Assembly (NCBI GenBank): GCA_019454045.1
Contig: SKCR01035565.1
Location: 1-64,000 of the forward strand
Length of the DNA stretch: 64,000 nucleotides
From: Zanthoxylum bungeanum
Taxonomy: Eukaryota; Streptophyta; Magnoliopsida; Sapindales; Rutaceae
Direction of reading: 5' to 3'
Part shown: in pieces, positions 1 to 10,258 of the stretch
Position numbering within the stretch: the first letter of the stretch is position 1
Layout of the letters: each line of letters starts with the position of its first letter
Notes under the pieces: model-generated
Database searches by the model: none
What the model saw: the letters and a program-made list of their open reading frames with translations, nothing else
Told to the model about the DNA's origin: nothing
Position numbers and translations under genes: made by a program

Positions 1-888
1 ATTCAGTCGGACATGACATGAAAACCCTACATTTGGCCGAACATAACACAGCTGTCAGTGAACGAGCAGATTGTCAGATATTGAAGTTAAAGAACCCGTT
101 TACGTCCGGCCGAACATATTATTCAAATATAATATCCACCCATACATGTATCGAGCTGGCAATAATTATGCACATCTTCAGTTATTGGAATCACGGGCAT
201 GACTATGTCCGATCAGATGTATATCTCAAAATATATATCTTACCGGATATGTCTCGTGCTATAACTGACACAGAAGATTGGTAGTCATTGGAGAAGTGGA
301 GGGGATTCTGTCTCATCCTTCTATTCTCAGCCCTTTTCATTTTCTATATAAAAAAGGGTTCCACCTTCTTAAGGGGGATTCAACAGTTGGATTTTTGGAG
401 AGAGTTAGCGAGATTGACCCAAACAGATGTAGGAACCATTTTCCTAGTGCAGCAAAAACACGTTAGGTACCCGGATAAGACTTGAAAATTTTTTCTGCCC
501 TTCTCTTTTCTGGCTGAATGTTACCAACACCAAGGCTGAAGTTTTACTTCTATTTTTGACAAAATTTCATTCCCGGAACAACCCTCGAACAACGACACAA
601 AAATTGGATTGTTTTGGACCGAAACACACCCAGCTTACTCTCCAAATCAGCCCTTGATTGAATCAGTTTTTACTATGTTTTCAGGTCTGATATTTCACCC
701 AAAAATAGTCCCAATACAGCCCCAAAACACCCCTTAAAGTTTACTGAAATTTCCGAATCAAAAGCAAAACAAATCGAGCCATGTTATCACCAAAGGGGCA
801 TGCGACAGTGAGCAAAAAATTACTCACTGTCGTGAGATGTAGTTAGAAAATAAAGATGAAGAATTTGGTTCGACACCAAAAGGCCTTT
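1..888. other. Unassigned AT-rich sequence with a short hairpin
   Basis: I see no convincing gene here. The short open frames at 18-485 match nothing I recognise and lack splice or family support. A perfect 10-bp inverted repeat (803-812 with 823-832, 10-nt loop) lies near the right end. The last part may belong to the outer end of the copia LTR that follows, whose terminus I cannot fix. Confidence 0.4.
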
Positions 889-1901
889 TGTGTTATATCT
901 CATCACCAACGGAAACTAGTGTGGGCTAGACTCACAAAATAAAACTCTAAAAACTTTAGAGATTGAATCACACTTGGTATTCTTTTTGGATTTTCTTTTG
1001 TTGTTCTTTTTCTTTTTCTCAACTCTTGAGAGAATTCCAAGAACAAGAGAGATGGCTAGGGTTGCAAAATGAATTAGGTTACCAAAAGAAAATCATATTT
1101 TCTTTTTATACCTAGGGTTATTGTTTCCAAAATAAATGAAAACCCTTCCCCTTTCTCCTTTGATATTTTCGGCCATGGTGTCATTATTTTCAATTTTTTT
1201 AAAAAAAATAATATTTAATTACCATAATAAGAAAATGTTACAAATTTGAATGTGTTATTACCTTTCAAAAAGGTGTAACATCCAAAATAAAATCAAGGGT
1301 TTCCAAAATCCAAAATTTAGAAATTCCAAATTTGACCTTATTAAATTATATCATATATAATTTAATGTCATGTATTTAATAATTATCATGTAATTATTAA
1401 TATCATAAATTAAATTTTAATATATAGTTTCAAGTGTGACAAAATAATATTATTAATCATATTAATAATATTTTCATATGTGAGTATATAATTGGACTAT
1501 CCAATTATATTTAATCTGCTATAGTATATCGAGCTAGCACGAGGACCAAATGGACCTACGATTCCGAGCTCCAATAATCTCGAAATATTAATTAAGCTCT
1601 TAATAAAATATTCTGAATTATTAACTCCAATAATTTCGGAATATTAATTAAGCTCTTAATTAAAGTACCCGATTTGTTTGCTCTCTAGGGACTATTTTAG
1701 ATTACCAACTTCAGACTTAAATCTTCTTGTATATGACACTCATTCACTAAGTCCGAAGGCACATGAGTAATCTAGGGTAAATATGATAATATACAATATG
1801 CGATATTAAACAAACACTTTGATAAATGAATAATGCCATTTTATTTCATAAAATATAATATTATTTACATTACATGATGCTCTATGGCATATATCCCAAC
1901 A
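889..1901 (-). mobile_element. 3' LTR of Ty1/copia element H
   Basis: Read on the minus strand this begins TGTTGGGATATATGCC directly after a purine-rich tract (GTGGGGGAT), the classical polypurine tract/LTR junction. The inner end at 1901 is firm. The outer end is uncertain and is set at a TG near 889. The adjoining sequence on the right is copia RNase H and reverse transcriptase in the same orientation, so this is the 3' LTR of that element. Confidence 0.7.
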
Positions 1902-1912
1902 ATCCCCCACAT
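1902..1912 (-). other. Polypurine tract of element H
   Basis: The minus strand reads TGTGGGGGAT immediately before the LTR start TGTTGGG. This is the expected position and composition of the primer for plus-strand synthesis in an LTR retrotransposon. Confidence 0.7.
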
Positions 1913-1915
1913 GCA

Positions 1916-3034
1916 CTAGAGCAAATGGGACATGCCATGTAATTCTAGACCATCTATGTGACCTTCAAACACTTTAGCCGATAAAGTCTTTGTAAACGAA
2001 TCAGCCAGGTTCTCTGTGGATGCAATCTTTATGACAGAAACATCTCATCTCCACACTATCTTTCTGATGAGATGATATTTCCTCTCTATATGCTTTCCAC
2101 TCTTGTGACTTCTTGGTTCCTTTGAATTTTCCACTGCACCACTATTATCGTAATGAAGTGTGAGTGATTTATCCATACCTAGAACGACTTCCAGATCTCC
2201 CAAGAACTTACAGAGTCAGACTACTTCCTTAGCTGCTTTGCAAGTTTCTACATACTCAGCCTCCATGGTGGAGTCAGCAATACAAGATTGTTTTATACTC
2301 TGCCATACTATAGCCTCACCACCTAGGGTAAAAACTGATCCAGATGTTGATTTCCTAGAATCGACATCCATCTGAAAATTAGAGTCTGTATATCCTCTTA
2401 GGATCATATCCTCACCAGAATACACAAGCATATAATCTCTCGTTCTCTTAAGATACTTGAGAATGTGTTTCATAGCTACCCAATGATCCAATTCGGGGTT
2501 AGACTGAAACCTACTGACTACTCCCACTGAAAAAAATGTCTAGTCTCGTGTATAATATAGTATACATTGTTCCTTTAACAAGAGAATTCAATGTCAATAG
2601 GAAAATTGTCTGTCTTAGAATTCTGCATCCCCAATCGTACAAGGATTTTGTCGATGTAGGATGCCTGAGACATAGCTAACAGTCATTTCTTACGATCATG
2701 AAGTTTCTGGATCCCAAGAACATTACTAGCCTCTCCCAAATCTTTCAGTTGGAATTGCTTAGCTAGTCGGGTTTTCAGGTCCGAAAATATCTTTACATCA
2801 TTCCAAATGAGTAAAATATCATCGATGTATAAATCAAGAAAAACCATCTTCCCGTCAATGACACGCTTGTATATACAAGGTTCATCAACATTGTGCTCAA
2901 ATTCATAAGATTTGATCACGATATCAAATCTTATGTTCTAAGATCGAGATGCTTGCTTGAGTCCATAAATGGACCCTTGCAACTTGAAAAATTTTTGCTC
3001 TTGACCTTAGGTTATAAACCCCTATGGTTGTACC
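1916..3034 (-). pseudogene. copia polyprotein fragment: reverse transcriptase and RNase H (element H)
   Basis: The minus strand encodes the C-terminal part of a Ty1/copia polyprotein. In coding order there is a short SIYGLKQASRS stretch (about 2970-2940), the reverse transcriptase palm with the YIDDILL variant of the catalytic YVDD box (in 2683-2919), then RNase H with DSRKSTSGSVF and ADSTMEAEY (in 2216-2527), and a tail with ENLADSFTK ending at a TAG at 1916. At least one in-frame stop and several frame breaks interrupt it, including the stretch between RT and RNase H at about 2530-2680. It is cut on its N-terminal side at 3034 by the gypsy-like LTR that starts at 3035. Its gag lies beyond that insertion at 5560-6275. 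It is non-functional. Confidence 0.9.
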
Positions 3035-3048
3035 TGACCGGTGCGTAA

Positions 3049-3165
3049 TTACACGCGTATAACGCAAGCGCACGTATCGTTCAAGTAGTATAAAAATATC
3101 GATCCCACGAGGACTTAATTCCTACTGTTGTTATTAATTATTGATACTATTTATTTACAAGTATA
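3049..3165 (-). repeat. Conserved LTR-end block
   Basis: This 117-bp stretch at the U5 end of the LTR, including GCAAGCGCACGTATCGTTCA and ATCGATCCCACGAGGAC, is nearly identical to 54337-54450, although much of the rest of the two LTRs has diverged. Related CTCGTGGGATCGA blocks are known near LTR ends in many plant gypsy elements. Conservation suggests a role in reverse transcription or integration. Confidence 0.7.
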
Positions 3166-3840
3166 TAATTAAGGGATAAGAGAATGATTGCTTTTGGTTG
3201 GTTGAATGTGGATTTGCTTAAATAAAATAAACAAAAGAAAATGCTAAGAAAAATAAATAAAAAACACAAAGATCTAGGGTTGTGATTCCATACAATATTA
3301 TCCTAAAGATGAATTGATTCTCTTATATATATGTAATAAGTCGATTTACTAACCTGGAACACGAAGATATGCAAAAGCCTATGTCGATGGTCAGACGTAA
3401 ATAGCCAAATAACCAAATTAATCATATGTCTATGTTAACCAAGTTACCTAAATTCATTAAGTTCAAGTTCCAAAAGTGGCTGCCCCCACCCGACAGGTAT
3501 ATGTCTATCCTGTAAGGAAATTTATTAAAGGGTTATCTATCCTCAAGGAAGATCGTGGGCTATTGAATCTAAGGCTGAAACCTAAAATCCCTTCGTCAAG
3601 TTCATTTAAGTTTACCAAATCAATCTTATTAATGGCCAATTAACAAGAAGCATTAAACTTAAGACTCAATAAACAAACTAAAGAATTATTCATAAAAAGA
3701 AAATCAATTATTAAGTGTGTGGATATTGTGTTTCATCACTTCCCTAGAATAAAAATAAAATGCTGGGGGTTGGGGGATCCACCTTTTCTATTTCTAATTT
3801 AAAAATCTCCCTTACTATAATATAGAATTTATCAGTGATA

Positions 3841-4030
3841 TTACCAACCAGCCATATAAGCGGTATCCTCATTAAGTCAGATTTTAATTTAGTCTGACCA
3901 ACCATAAAGACGGTATCATTATTTGTCCATAAACCATCCATATAGGCGGTAATCAGCTATCACATAAAGACCAGCCATATAGGCGGTGTCAAATTATGTC
4001 AAACAAATAAAACCAGTCATTAAGGCGGTA
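3841..4030 (-). repeat. GCGGTA/CCGCCTATATGG repeat array in LTR G
   Basis: Five degenerate units of the type ACCAGCCATATAGGCGGTA, spaced about 35-60 bp apart, lie 250-440 bp downstream of the minus-strand TATA box. They are therefore in the transcribed part of the LTR. The same array with five units is at 55233-55430, and three units are at 12002-12088. Confidence 0.8.
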
Positions 4031-4305
4031 TAACATTTTATGTTAAATTATAATTTCCATATTATAATTAAGGGAGATTAATTTAAACTAAAATAATAAA
4101 AGCTTAACCCTTTCCCCAGCGGAAAATTAACTATAAAACATAAAAGAAAATAAACTACTACTATTACTGAAAATAAAAATACATAAATTAAATACTGAAA
4201 TAAATACAAACAAGATGCAATCCTTAAATTCCTTACAAAAATCTAAGGAAAGCATGAGAATCACAAATGAAATGGCTTGGTATTTATAGGAAAATCTAAA
4301 GGCTT

Positions 4306-4402
4306 CCACCAATTTCTCCACCAAACACTCCATAAAATCCTCCACCAAACACTCCATCAAACATGCCACAAGACACTACACAAAACACTCCACCAAACAT
4401 GC
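4306..4402. repeat. CCACCAAACACTCCA tandem repeats upstream of the LTR promoter (G)
   Basis: About six degenerate copies of CCACCAAACACTCCA (minus strand GGAGTGTTTGGTGG) sit directly upstream of the minus-strand TATA box at 4281-4288. The same kind of repeat flanks the TATA box in copy I (8048-8110). In copy E this position is filled instead by a GACACGTGGC array. Confidence 0.75.
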
Positions 4403-4879
4403 AAGCATGTTTTGTGGAAGTTTGACAATTGTAAATTGTCATTTTCCATTTTTTTTTTTTTTTTTTATAATGACTTTAGTAATTACACAAAACACATTAG
4501 ATTATTCATTAATTTCGGTCTTGAAAACTTCAGAATTCGAAAATATTTAAAATTTTAAAGTTGTAGATCTTTGAGTCTCCTTTAATCTGCAACTTGAATC
4601 AGCTCAATCAGATATCAGATGAAAAAGTTATGGCAAAATACCAAACTTACGCAAAACTGGAATTTAGGATTGCACTTTGTGACGCTACATTAAATTTTCG
4701 TTTTTGACCTTCTTACCTCTGGATTTCATCGTTTTAGCCCCGAGTTGATTCCATTAAGTCTGATACTTTATTTATCTGTAAAATACATAAATACACATTA
4801 AAACGTTCATCAAACACGAGAAACTAAATAAAATATTAGGTAAAAGGGCGGTTAATATTGATATATTTTCCGCTCATCA

Positions 4880-5559
4880 CACCCCCCAAACCTAACATTT
4901 TGCTAGTCCTCGAGCAAAACAACAAAATAAAATAAAATAAACAACTGAGACTAAATTAAAGTAAGCCACTTTAGTAGGGATCACAATTCCATTTAGTGTA
5001 TGCAACAAGCCTTTAAACCCCTAGGCGTCCCCCCTAGTGGACGAGTTATAGTCTCGTGAGGGCTTACAGTGACGATACCCACAAACATCTATCTAATGCA
5101 TACAAAAGCAAAAAGACAAGAGAAAATAAAATAAACAAGTTAGTGATTAAACAAGTGAAACTTCTTATCCAAGTCAATAATTGTTTTGTTTCTTTCTAAA
5201 TTACCGAATAAGAAAATTCTCCAATTATTTTTACCATTCACCATATACACAACCAACAAAATATTGATCAACTCATTTTGCCCACAATAGTCATAAGTGT
5301 AGTTGAAAAGATAGTAATATTTTTTCCTAAAGTTTTATCAGAATTCACACATTTTTTAGCAATGAAATATTTTTTTCTGATTTTTCTGATTTTTTTCTTT
5401 TTTTTTTAATTTTTTAATTTATATACATATCTTTCATCTATGTAGCGAGCTTTGGGCCAGTGACTCCCAAACCAGTTGGCTTTAGGGCACTAGGTGTTAA
5501 GACACCCCTACGGACTTAATTACTCAGACTTCAGATATATATATATATATATATATATT
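4880..5559 (-). mobile_element. 3' untranslated part of gypsy-like element G, truncated
   Basis: This is non-coding internal sequence of the LOG-retroelement family, collinear with 56529-57320. It starts with the polypurine tract at 4880-4896 and holds one copy (5429-5540) of a unit that is tandemly duplicated in copy E. It stops inside a TA microsatellite at 5537-5559, where it is joined to copia gag. The 5' part, including any LOG-like gene, is missing, probably through a deletion that also took the protease and integrase of the host copia element. Confidence 0.75.
5537..5559. repeat. (TA)n microsatellite
   Basis: About 11 TA dinucleotides in a row mark the junction between element G and the gag fragment of copia element H. 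Confidence 0.9.
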
Positions 5560-6275
5560 TGGACTTGGCATCCTTGGAGTCTTTCTTGTTGTTCTTCTTC
5601 ATGGGCTTAGCCTTGGCCTTTGCAATGCTATTCTTCTTTGCAGATTTAGAAGACTCGTCAACATTTGCCTCAGCACTAGGCTTACGAGGATCCACAAGCA
5701 TTGACTCGTAGTGAGTGAGCTCATTAAGCAGCTGGGTCAAAGTAAAAGTCAACTTGTTCATAACATAGTTGCTTTAAAACTGTAGGAAATTCTTTGAAAG
5801 AGTTTTCATAATCATGGCCACTGGCTTCGCTCGTTAATACGAGCACCATGGGTTTCAGCGGTGTTGAGATAAGTCATAATCCTCAAGATGTGCTCTCGGA
5901 CCGATGTCTCATCTTTCATCCTAGCAGTCATCGCTGAGACCATAGTCTCATGACGTTGACGCTCCGAAAGTTGCTCGAACATGCCCTGCAATGACTCCAT
6001 CATCTGAGATGCTGAAGCCATAGGCTCATGCTTTGCAACAAGAACCTCGAACATCCCTGCTAACAAGTAGCAGCAGGCCTTTTAATTAGCCGCGACCCAT
6101 TTCTGGTAGGCATCACGCACAACTTGGCCAGTATTTCTGGCCGGCTCAGGCAGACTAGGATAGCATTCATGTTACTTTTCCACTTAACATAGTTTTCTCC
6201 CGTTAATTTATCATTTGAGAGTATGGAAATAATTAGAGAAACCGTGGCTAAAAAAAACATGCATTCAATATTCAT
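5560..6275 (-). pseudogene. copia gag fragment (element H)
   Basis: Minus-strand sequence encoding a plant copia gag polyprotein in two or three frames. The N-terminal part is at 6275-6060 and has NDKLTGENYVKWKSNM. The middle part at 6066-5812 has LAGMFEVLVAKHEPM and MFEQLSERQRHE. The lysine-rich C-terminal part is at 5761-5560. The frame breaks near 6063 and 5790 make it a pseudogene. It belongs to the same element as the RT/RNase H fragment at 1916-3034. The integrase between them is gone and element G lies in its place. Confidence 0.85.
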
Positions 6276-7794
6276 TCATCGCATATTAAAACTATCAAAC
6301 AATTTTGGTATAAATTTAAACATGATACATGAACCATGAATAACGAATTAGAAACCTAAAAGAATTACTATGCCATAGAAATCTATCATCCCACAAATAA
6401 GTAACGTCGTAGGGTAGGTCAAGTATTTCTATGATAGATCGAGACAATCTCAATCGATTAATATATGCGGGAATAACTCTTATTCTTATATTAATCAACC
6501 ACCATTTGATTTGATCAAGGAATATTGATTAACATTTAATCATTCCTTTATGAGTGTGACTCGTCGTTTCAGAACCCTTGGACTTAACTAGTGAAGTGCC
6601 ACCGTATGGTAGGTCAGGTCATCAGATACATCTAGAGTACCTATCCTCTCAGAATCCAAACTAGATATTGACCAAAATGGACACCATCCATAGGGGGAAG
6701 TAAGCAAAACCGTCTCGAGACGCCTTTTGAATCTCATGTTTTCGGACTAACAACAGAGATCGTGAGATATAATGTCGTATGTCCCTCTCCCACTCGCTAT
6801 TTTAAAATTAAGGTTTTCATTTTAAAATATCTAATATTTTATATTTACTAGTGTGAATAAATTTATGGCGTCTAAATCATAATTTTTTTATTAACACTAG
6901 TATATTATTAGTGACCTAACCAATTTTAACTCTTAAAATTTATATCACTAATATCATTAGTCTCTACTAATTCATATATTCAATTAAACTAATTTAATTG
7001 GTGTAGTATTAGTGACCTATTATATTTTAAATCTTAAAATACTAGAACACTAATTAGTTTAAAATTTTTGGAATCCTAAAATTGTTAAGTTTTTAATTAA
7101 ACTATTTACTTAAACTAAGTGTGTTATAAAATCCAAAGGTATGTGAAATTGTATCTCGAATGCAGACCACATTACCGTCCATTCGAATTTGGCTATGGAA
7201 TTTATATATGGATTTCCATCCTATATACCAATGGAATGTATGATCTAATTAATCGTTTTCCATGCATATCGTATTCCAATTTAACATTTTAAATCAAATA
7301 AAATCACATTTCATGTATAGAATATATATGCATCTAAAAACATATTATGGCATGTGAAATGCAAGAGTAGGCACCTTAAGCTATATGACACGTTATTCAA
7401 ACATTTCGAATTAAACATACGTACAAAAAAAAATTTGCATTGACCGACTCTTATTTTTCATATACTAATCTAATTAGTACAAAAATATCTCAAGGCATCT
7501 ATTGGTCTTCAAATCTCGCTCTAAGGTGATGTTGGCTTCTTTTGCGATTTCGGTGCTCCAAATTACAACAATTGAAACTCTTAAATTGGAAAAATAAATT
7601 ACAACAATTATAAACAATGGCCTTATGGCCTTACATCTGAAAACCAAAACCAACACAAAAATAAGAGCCGAAAAAATTTACGACCAATGCAAAATCCATT
7701 CATCACATGAAAAACAATAAACATTCGTCTTATGAATATTATTTTGTGCCTACTCATCTAAACATGCATATCAATATTTATAACCCATTTCCAC
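6276..7794 (-). other. AT-rich sequence, probably the leader of copia element H
   Basis: No gene is visible. The segment lies upstream of gag in the minus orientation and carries a CTCCCACTCGCTATTTT stretch, similar to the gag-proximal leader of copia element B near 34560. I infer it is the untranslated leader, but I found no primer-binding site or 5' LTR. Confidence 0.35.
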
Positions 7795-8414
7795 TCTAAA
7801 TTTCAACTTTACGTAATTTCTGTATTTTGACCATAACTTTTTACACCGATATCATATAGAGGTGATTCAAGTTCCAGATGCAAGAATACCAAAGATCTAC
7901 AACTTCGATGTTCATAAGATTTTCGAATTCTGAAGTTTTCAAGACCGAAATTGATGAAAAATCTAAAATGTGTTATGTGTAATTATTAAAGTCATTATTA
8001 AAAATAAAAAATGAAAATGACAATTTACAATTTACAATTGTCAAACTTCCACCAAACATGAGAGCTTTGCGGAGTGTTTTGTGGAGTGTTGTGTGGAGTG
8101 TTGGTGGAGAAATTGGTGAAAGCCTTTTCTTTGCCTATAAATACCAAGCTGTTTCATTTGTAATTTTCATACTTTCCTTAAAATTTCTAATAAGGAACTC
8201 GAGAATTGTATCTTGTCTGTATATATTTTTATTTATAGTAATAATAATTTGTGTGTTTTCATTTTCTTTTATGTCTAGCTAATTAATTTTCGCTGGGGTA
8301 AAAGGGTGAAACCTTTAATATGATAATTTAGGATAATCTTACTTAAATTATAATATATGAATTGAATCTAATAATCCAGATTAATTAATGACATAGTATG
8401 TTACCGCCTATATG
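7795..8414 (+). mobile_element. 5' LTR fragment of element I
   Basis: Collinear with 11418-12012, and in reverse with 4000-4720 of element G. It contains the TATA box TATAAATA at 8136-8143 and the GCTGGGGTAAAAGGGTGAAACC stretch near 8290. GGAGTGTT repeats lie at 8048-8110, directly upstream of the TATA box. Confidence 0.75.
8136..8143 (+). promoter_or_regulatory. TATA box of the element I 5' LTR
   Basis: TATAAATA in a context (CTTTGCCTATAAATACCAAGC) repeated in the other LTR at 11725-11732 and on the minus strand at 4281-4288. This is the predicted U3 core promoter. Its TSS is not determined. Confidence 0.7.
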
Positions 8415-9200
8415 GACATGATGATGGACATGCTCAAGAAACAAAGAGAATGGTTGGATGACATGCTTCAGAGTCAAGTAGTAAGAATACAAAGACTGAC
8501 AGATCAAGCGAGATAATTTTTAGAAAACCATAGCTACATACCTCACAGATCATTTTCAGATGACACTGAAGCAGACTTTGAGTTTCATGATAACACTTTA
8601 ACAGATGAGGAGGTTGAATCAGAGGTATCAGCTCAGGAGCCTGAACATGCAGAGTCTCAAATTGATCTGGATAATTCGTTGATCGTTGAATGCATTTACA
8701 GGGAGAAACAAGTAGAAGAGCTGCCCATACCGTCTAGAACAACAATTAAGGATCTTGGAACATGCATTGCACATATGTCAGATAAAGAACTGAACAATGA
8801 AATGCTAAAATACAAATGTGAAGAAAAAATGGAGCAAGATGTAGGACAGAAGCAATAGCAAGTGGGGGAGCACATTGAAAAACTCGTGACACCAAAGATA
8901 ACATCACAACATTGGGGAGTACATATTGAGGACATTGCCTAGAAGCTTGACAGAATGGCACTCCCATTGAAAGTCAAGCATTATACGAGACCACATGATC
9001 ACCCGTCATTCCTTTCACGGACCATTGGAGATACGAAGTTTAAGAAGGTGGTGCGAGCACTGAGTCGAATAAAAATATTTTTGCCACCTCACCGTTTGAA
9101 GAGTCCCTTCAAAAGCAACGCACATGGGATTATCCTTTCTCGGACGTCCAAAATCACGCTGAAGCCTCCTCGAATGATGGTCTTGAATGTCTGGCTATAG
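8412..9200 (+). pseudogene. Broken acidic ORF of unknown function in element I
   Basis: One frame runs from an ATG at 8412 to a TAG after codon 262, interrupted by three stops: after TDQAR (near 8515), after VGQKQ (near 8857) and after HIEDIA (near 8940). It opens with a Met/Asp/Lys-rich helix-like stretch, then an acidic region (SFSDDTEADFEFHDN, LTDEEVESEVSAQEPEHAES), and ends in a basic part (RALSRIKIFLPPHRLKSPFK). I do not recognise a domain. It could be a remnant of gag, of a non-canonical ORF of the Tat/Athila type, or of a captured gene. Three stops, no frameshift and a steady composition suggest recent decay of a real coding region. Confidence 0.5.
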
Positions 9201-9647
9201 ACATAAAATTTAGCACTAGCAAGGAGGCAACCCGTGAAACTTTTATTTTTATTTTTACGTACACGTGTTGTAGATTTTTTAATTTTGTATGCTATTTTTG
9301 TAGGAAAAGAGCATACGAAGCATTTCAGGCCGAGCAAGACAGGAGATATCAAGGAATGATGTCTGACAAATCACGAATATAAGATTTAATTCATTTGTGA
9401 TGGCTGAGTAAGGAGTGAGACTCTTGAGATGCATCCTAGTGGATATATATACCAAGCGAGTCGCGTATTGAGTACACAATTTCGTTGCCTCAAATAATTA
9501 CTTTGATTTTCTTTTCTTTTTTGATTTCTTTTATTTTTGCCGACAAGATCTAAACTTTTTGACTTTCACGATTTATTTTAACGTTCATCTAATAATGATC
9601 ATTTAGCAGGTACTAGTATAATTATTACTCACCCTTTTTCAGGATCC
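9201..9647 (+). other. Intergenic spacer of element I
   Basis: No coding signal. It contains AAGGAGGCAACCCGTG near 9220, a phrase like those seen after ORFs in plant gypsy elements. It also contains GAGTAAGGAGTGAGACTC near 9407, a cousin of GAGTAAGGAGTTTCCATTCC at 10445. Confidence 0.4.
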
Positions 9648-9655
9648 TATAAATT
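9648..9655 (+). promoter_or_regulatory. Possible TATA box upstream of the LOG-like pseudogene
   Basis: TATAAATT lies 57 bp before the ATG at 9712. The surrounding 17 bases CCTATAAATTCAGCTCG are also found, exactly, at the minus-strand TATA box of LTR E (55725-55743). This suggests a shared promoter origin, though a 17-base match could still be chance. Confidence 0.4.
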
Positions 9656-9711
9656 CAGCTCGTCATTTCTCTCTTCGACACATGCAAATAAAAAATTAAG
9701 ATATGAGAGAA

Positions 9712-10210
9712 ATGGAAACCACTTCCAAGCGATGAGTCACTCATATCTATGTATATTTGGGACTAACTTTGGGTCTAAACCAGAATTTGTTGAGGTAGCA
9801 AAAGAATTGGGTAGAGTTATTGCGGAATGAAATATGCACTTAGTATATGGTGGTGGCAATCTTGGATTGATGAGATGTATTTCAAAAGCCGTGCAGGAAG
9901 GTGGCAGTCAAGTTTTGGGGATCATTCCAAAACCATTATTTAAATTTGTGAACATCCACCAGAAACCCATTGGACTACTTAATGTTAATGGATTTTTCGA
10001 TTTTCCTTTGTATTTCTTGCAGATGCCAACAAACATGGGTTCATCTTAATACCGGTGAAAGATATATTCCTCACTATAAGAAAGGCTGATGAATTAATCG
10101 ACCGACTCTTAACCTATGAACAAAAAATCGACCTAATTCTTTCCAAGTTGAACTGGTTTGATAACGATCGTGGCAAGAAGCGTAAACTGGACATAGATCT
10201 TAATCAATAA
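9712..10210 (+). pseudogene. LOG-like (cytokinin riboside 5'-monophosphate phosphoribohydrolase) pseudogene in element I
   Basis: Intact LOG enzymes release active cytokinin bases from nucleotides. This copy reads METTSKR from 9712, shifts frame at a second ATG (9732), then continues with CIFGTNFGSKPEFVEVAKEL and, after a TGA at 9828 where an Arg codon is expected, NMHLVYGGGNLGLM, EGGSQVLGIIPKPL and NIHQKPIGLLNVNGFFDF. The VYGGGxxGLM and KPxGLLNV blocks are LOG signatures. About 50 residues that should hold the catalytic PGGxGTxxE motif are missing between IPKPL and NIHQKP. A second frameshift near 10020 precedes the C-terminal part, which ends SKLNW, then GKKRKLDIDLNQ and a TAA. The tail after SKLNW is not typical of LOG proteins and recurs in copy E. 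No activity is possible from this copy. Confidence 0.85.
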
Positions 10211-10258
10211 TTTGTTATTTCACACTAACCATGTAATGTCTTCTAAACTCTTCTTATT

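Larger units (their letters stand above)
3035..4879 (-). mobile_element. LTR of gypsy-like element G (LOG-retroelement family)
   Basis: An 1845-bp LTR with TG...CA ends: TGACCGGTGCG at the left, CGCTCATCA at the right. It is followed on the right by CACCCCCCAAACCTAAC, a polypurine tract when read on the minus strand, so the element points left and this is its 3' LTR. A minus-strand TATA box (TATAAATA) is at 4281-4288. The same LTR recurs at 54323-56528, and parts recur at 7795-8414, 11232-12088 and about 20330-20439. The polypurine context (CTCGAGGACTAGCAA then GTTTGGGGGG) resembles plant Tat/Athila-lineage Ty3/gypsy elements; that lineage call is an inference. Confidence 0.85.

Noticed and set aside
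4277..4558. Frame rich in HQTLHKTLHQT repeats
   Set aside because: This is a translation of the CCACCAAACACTCCA promoter repeats in LTR G, and the opposite strand is open too.
9834..10049. Treating the LOG-like frame at 9834 as a functional short gene
   Set aside because: It begins after a stop that interrupts the longer homologous region, lacks the catalytic PGGxGTxxE segment and ends in a frameshift.
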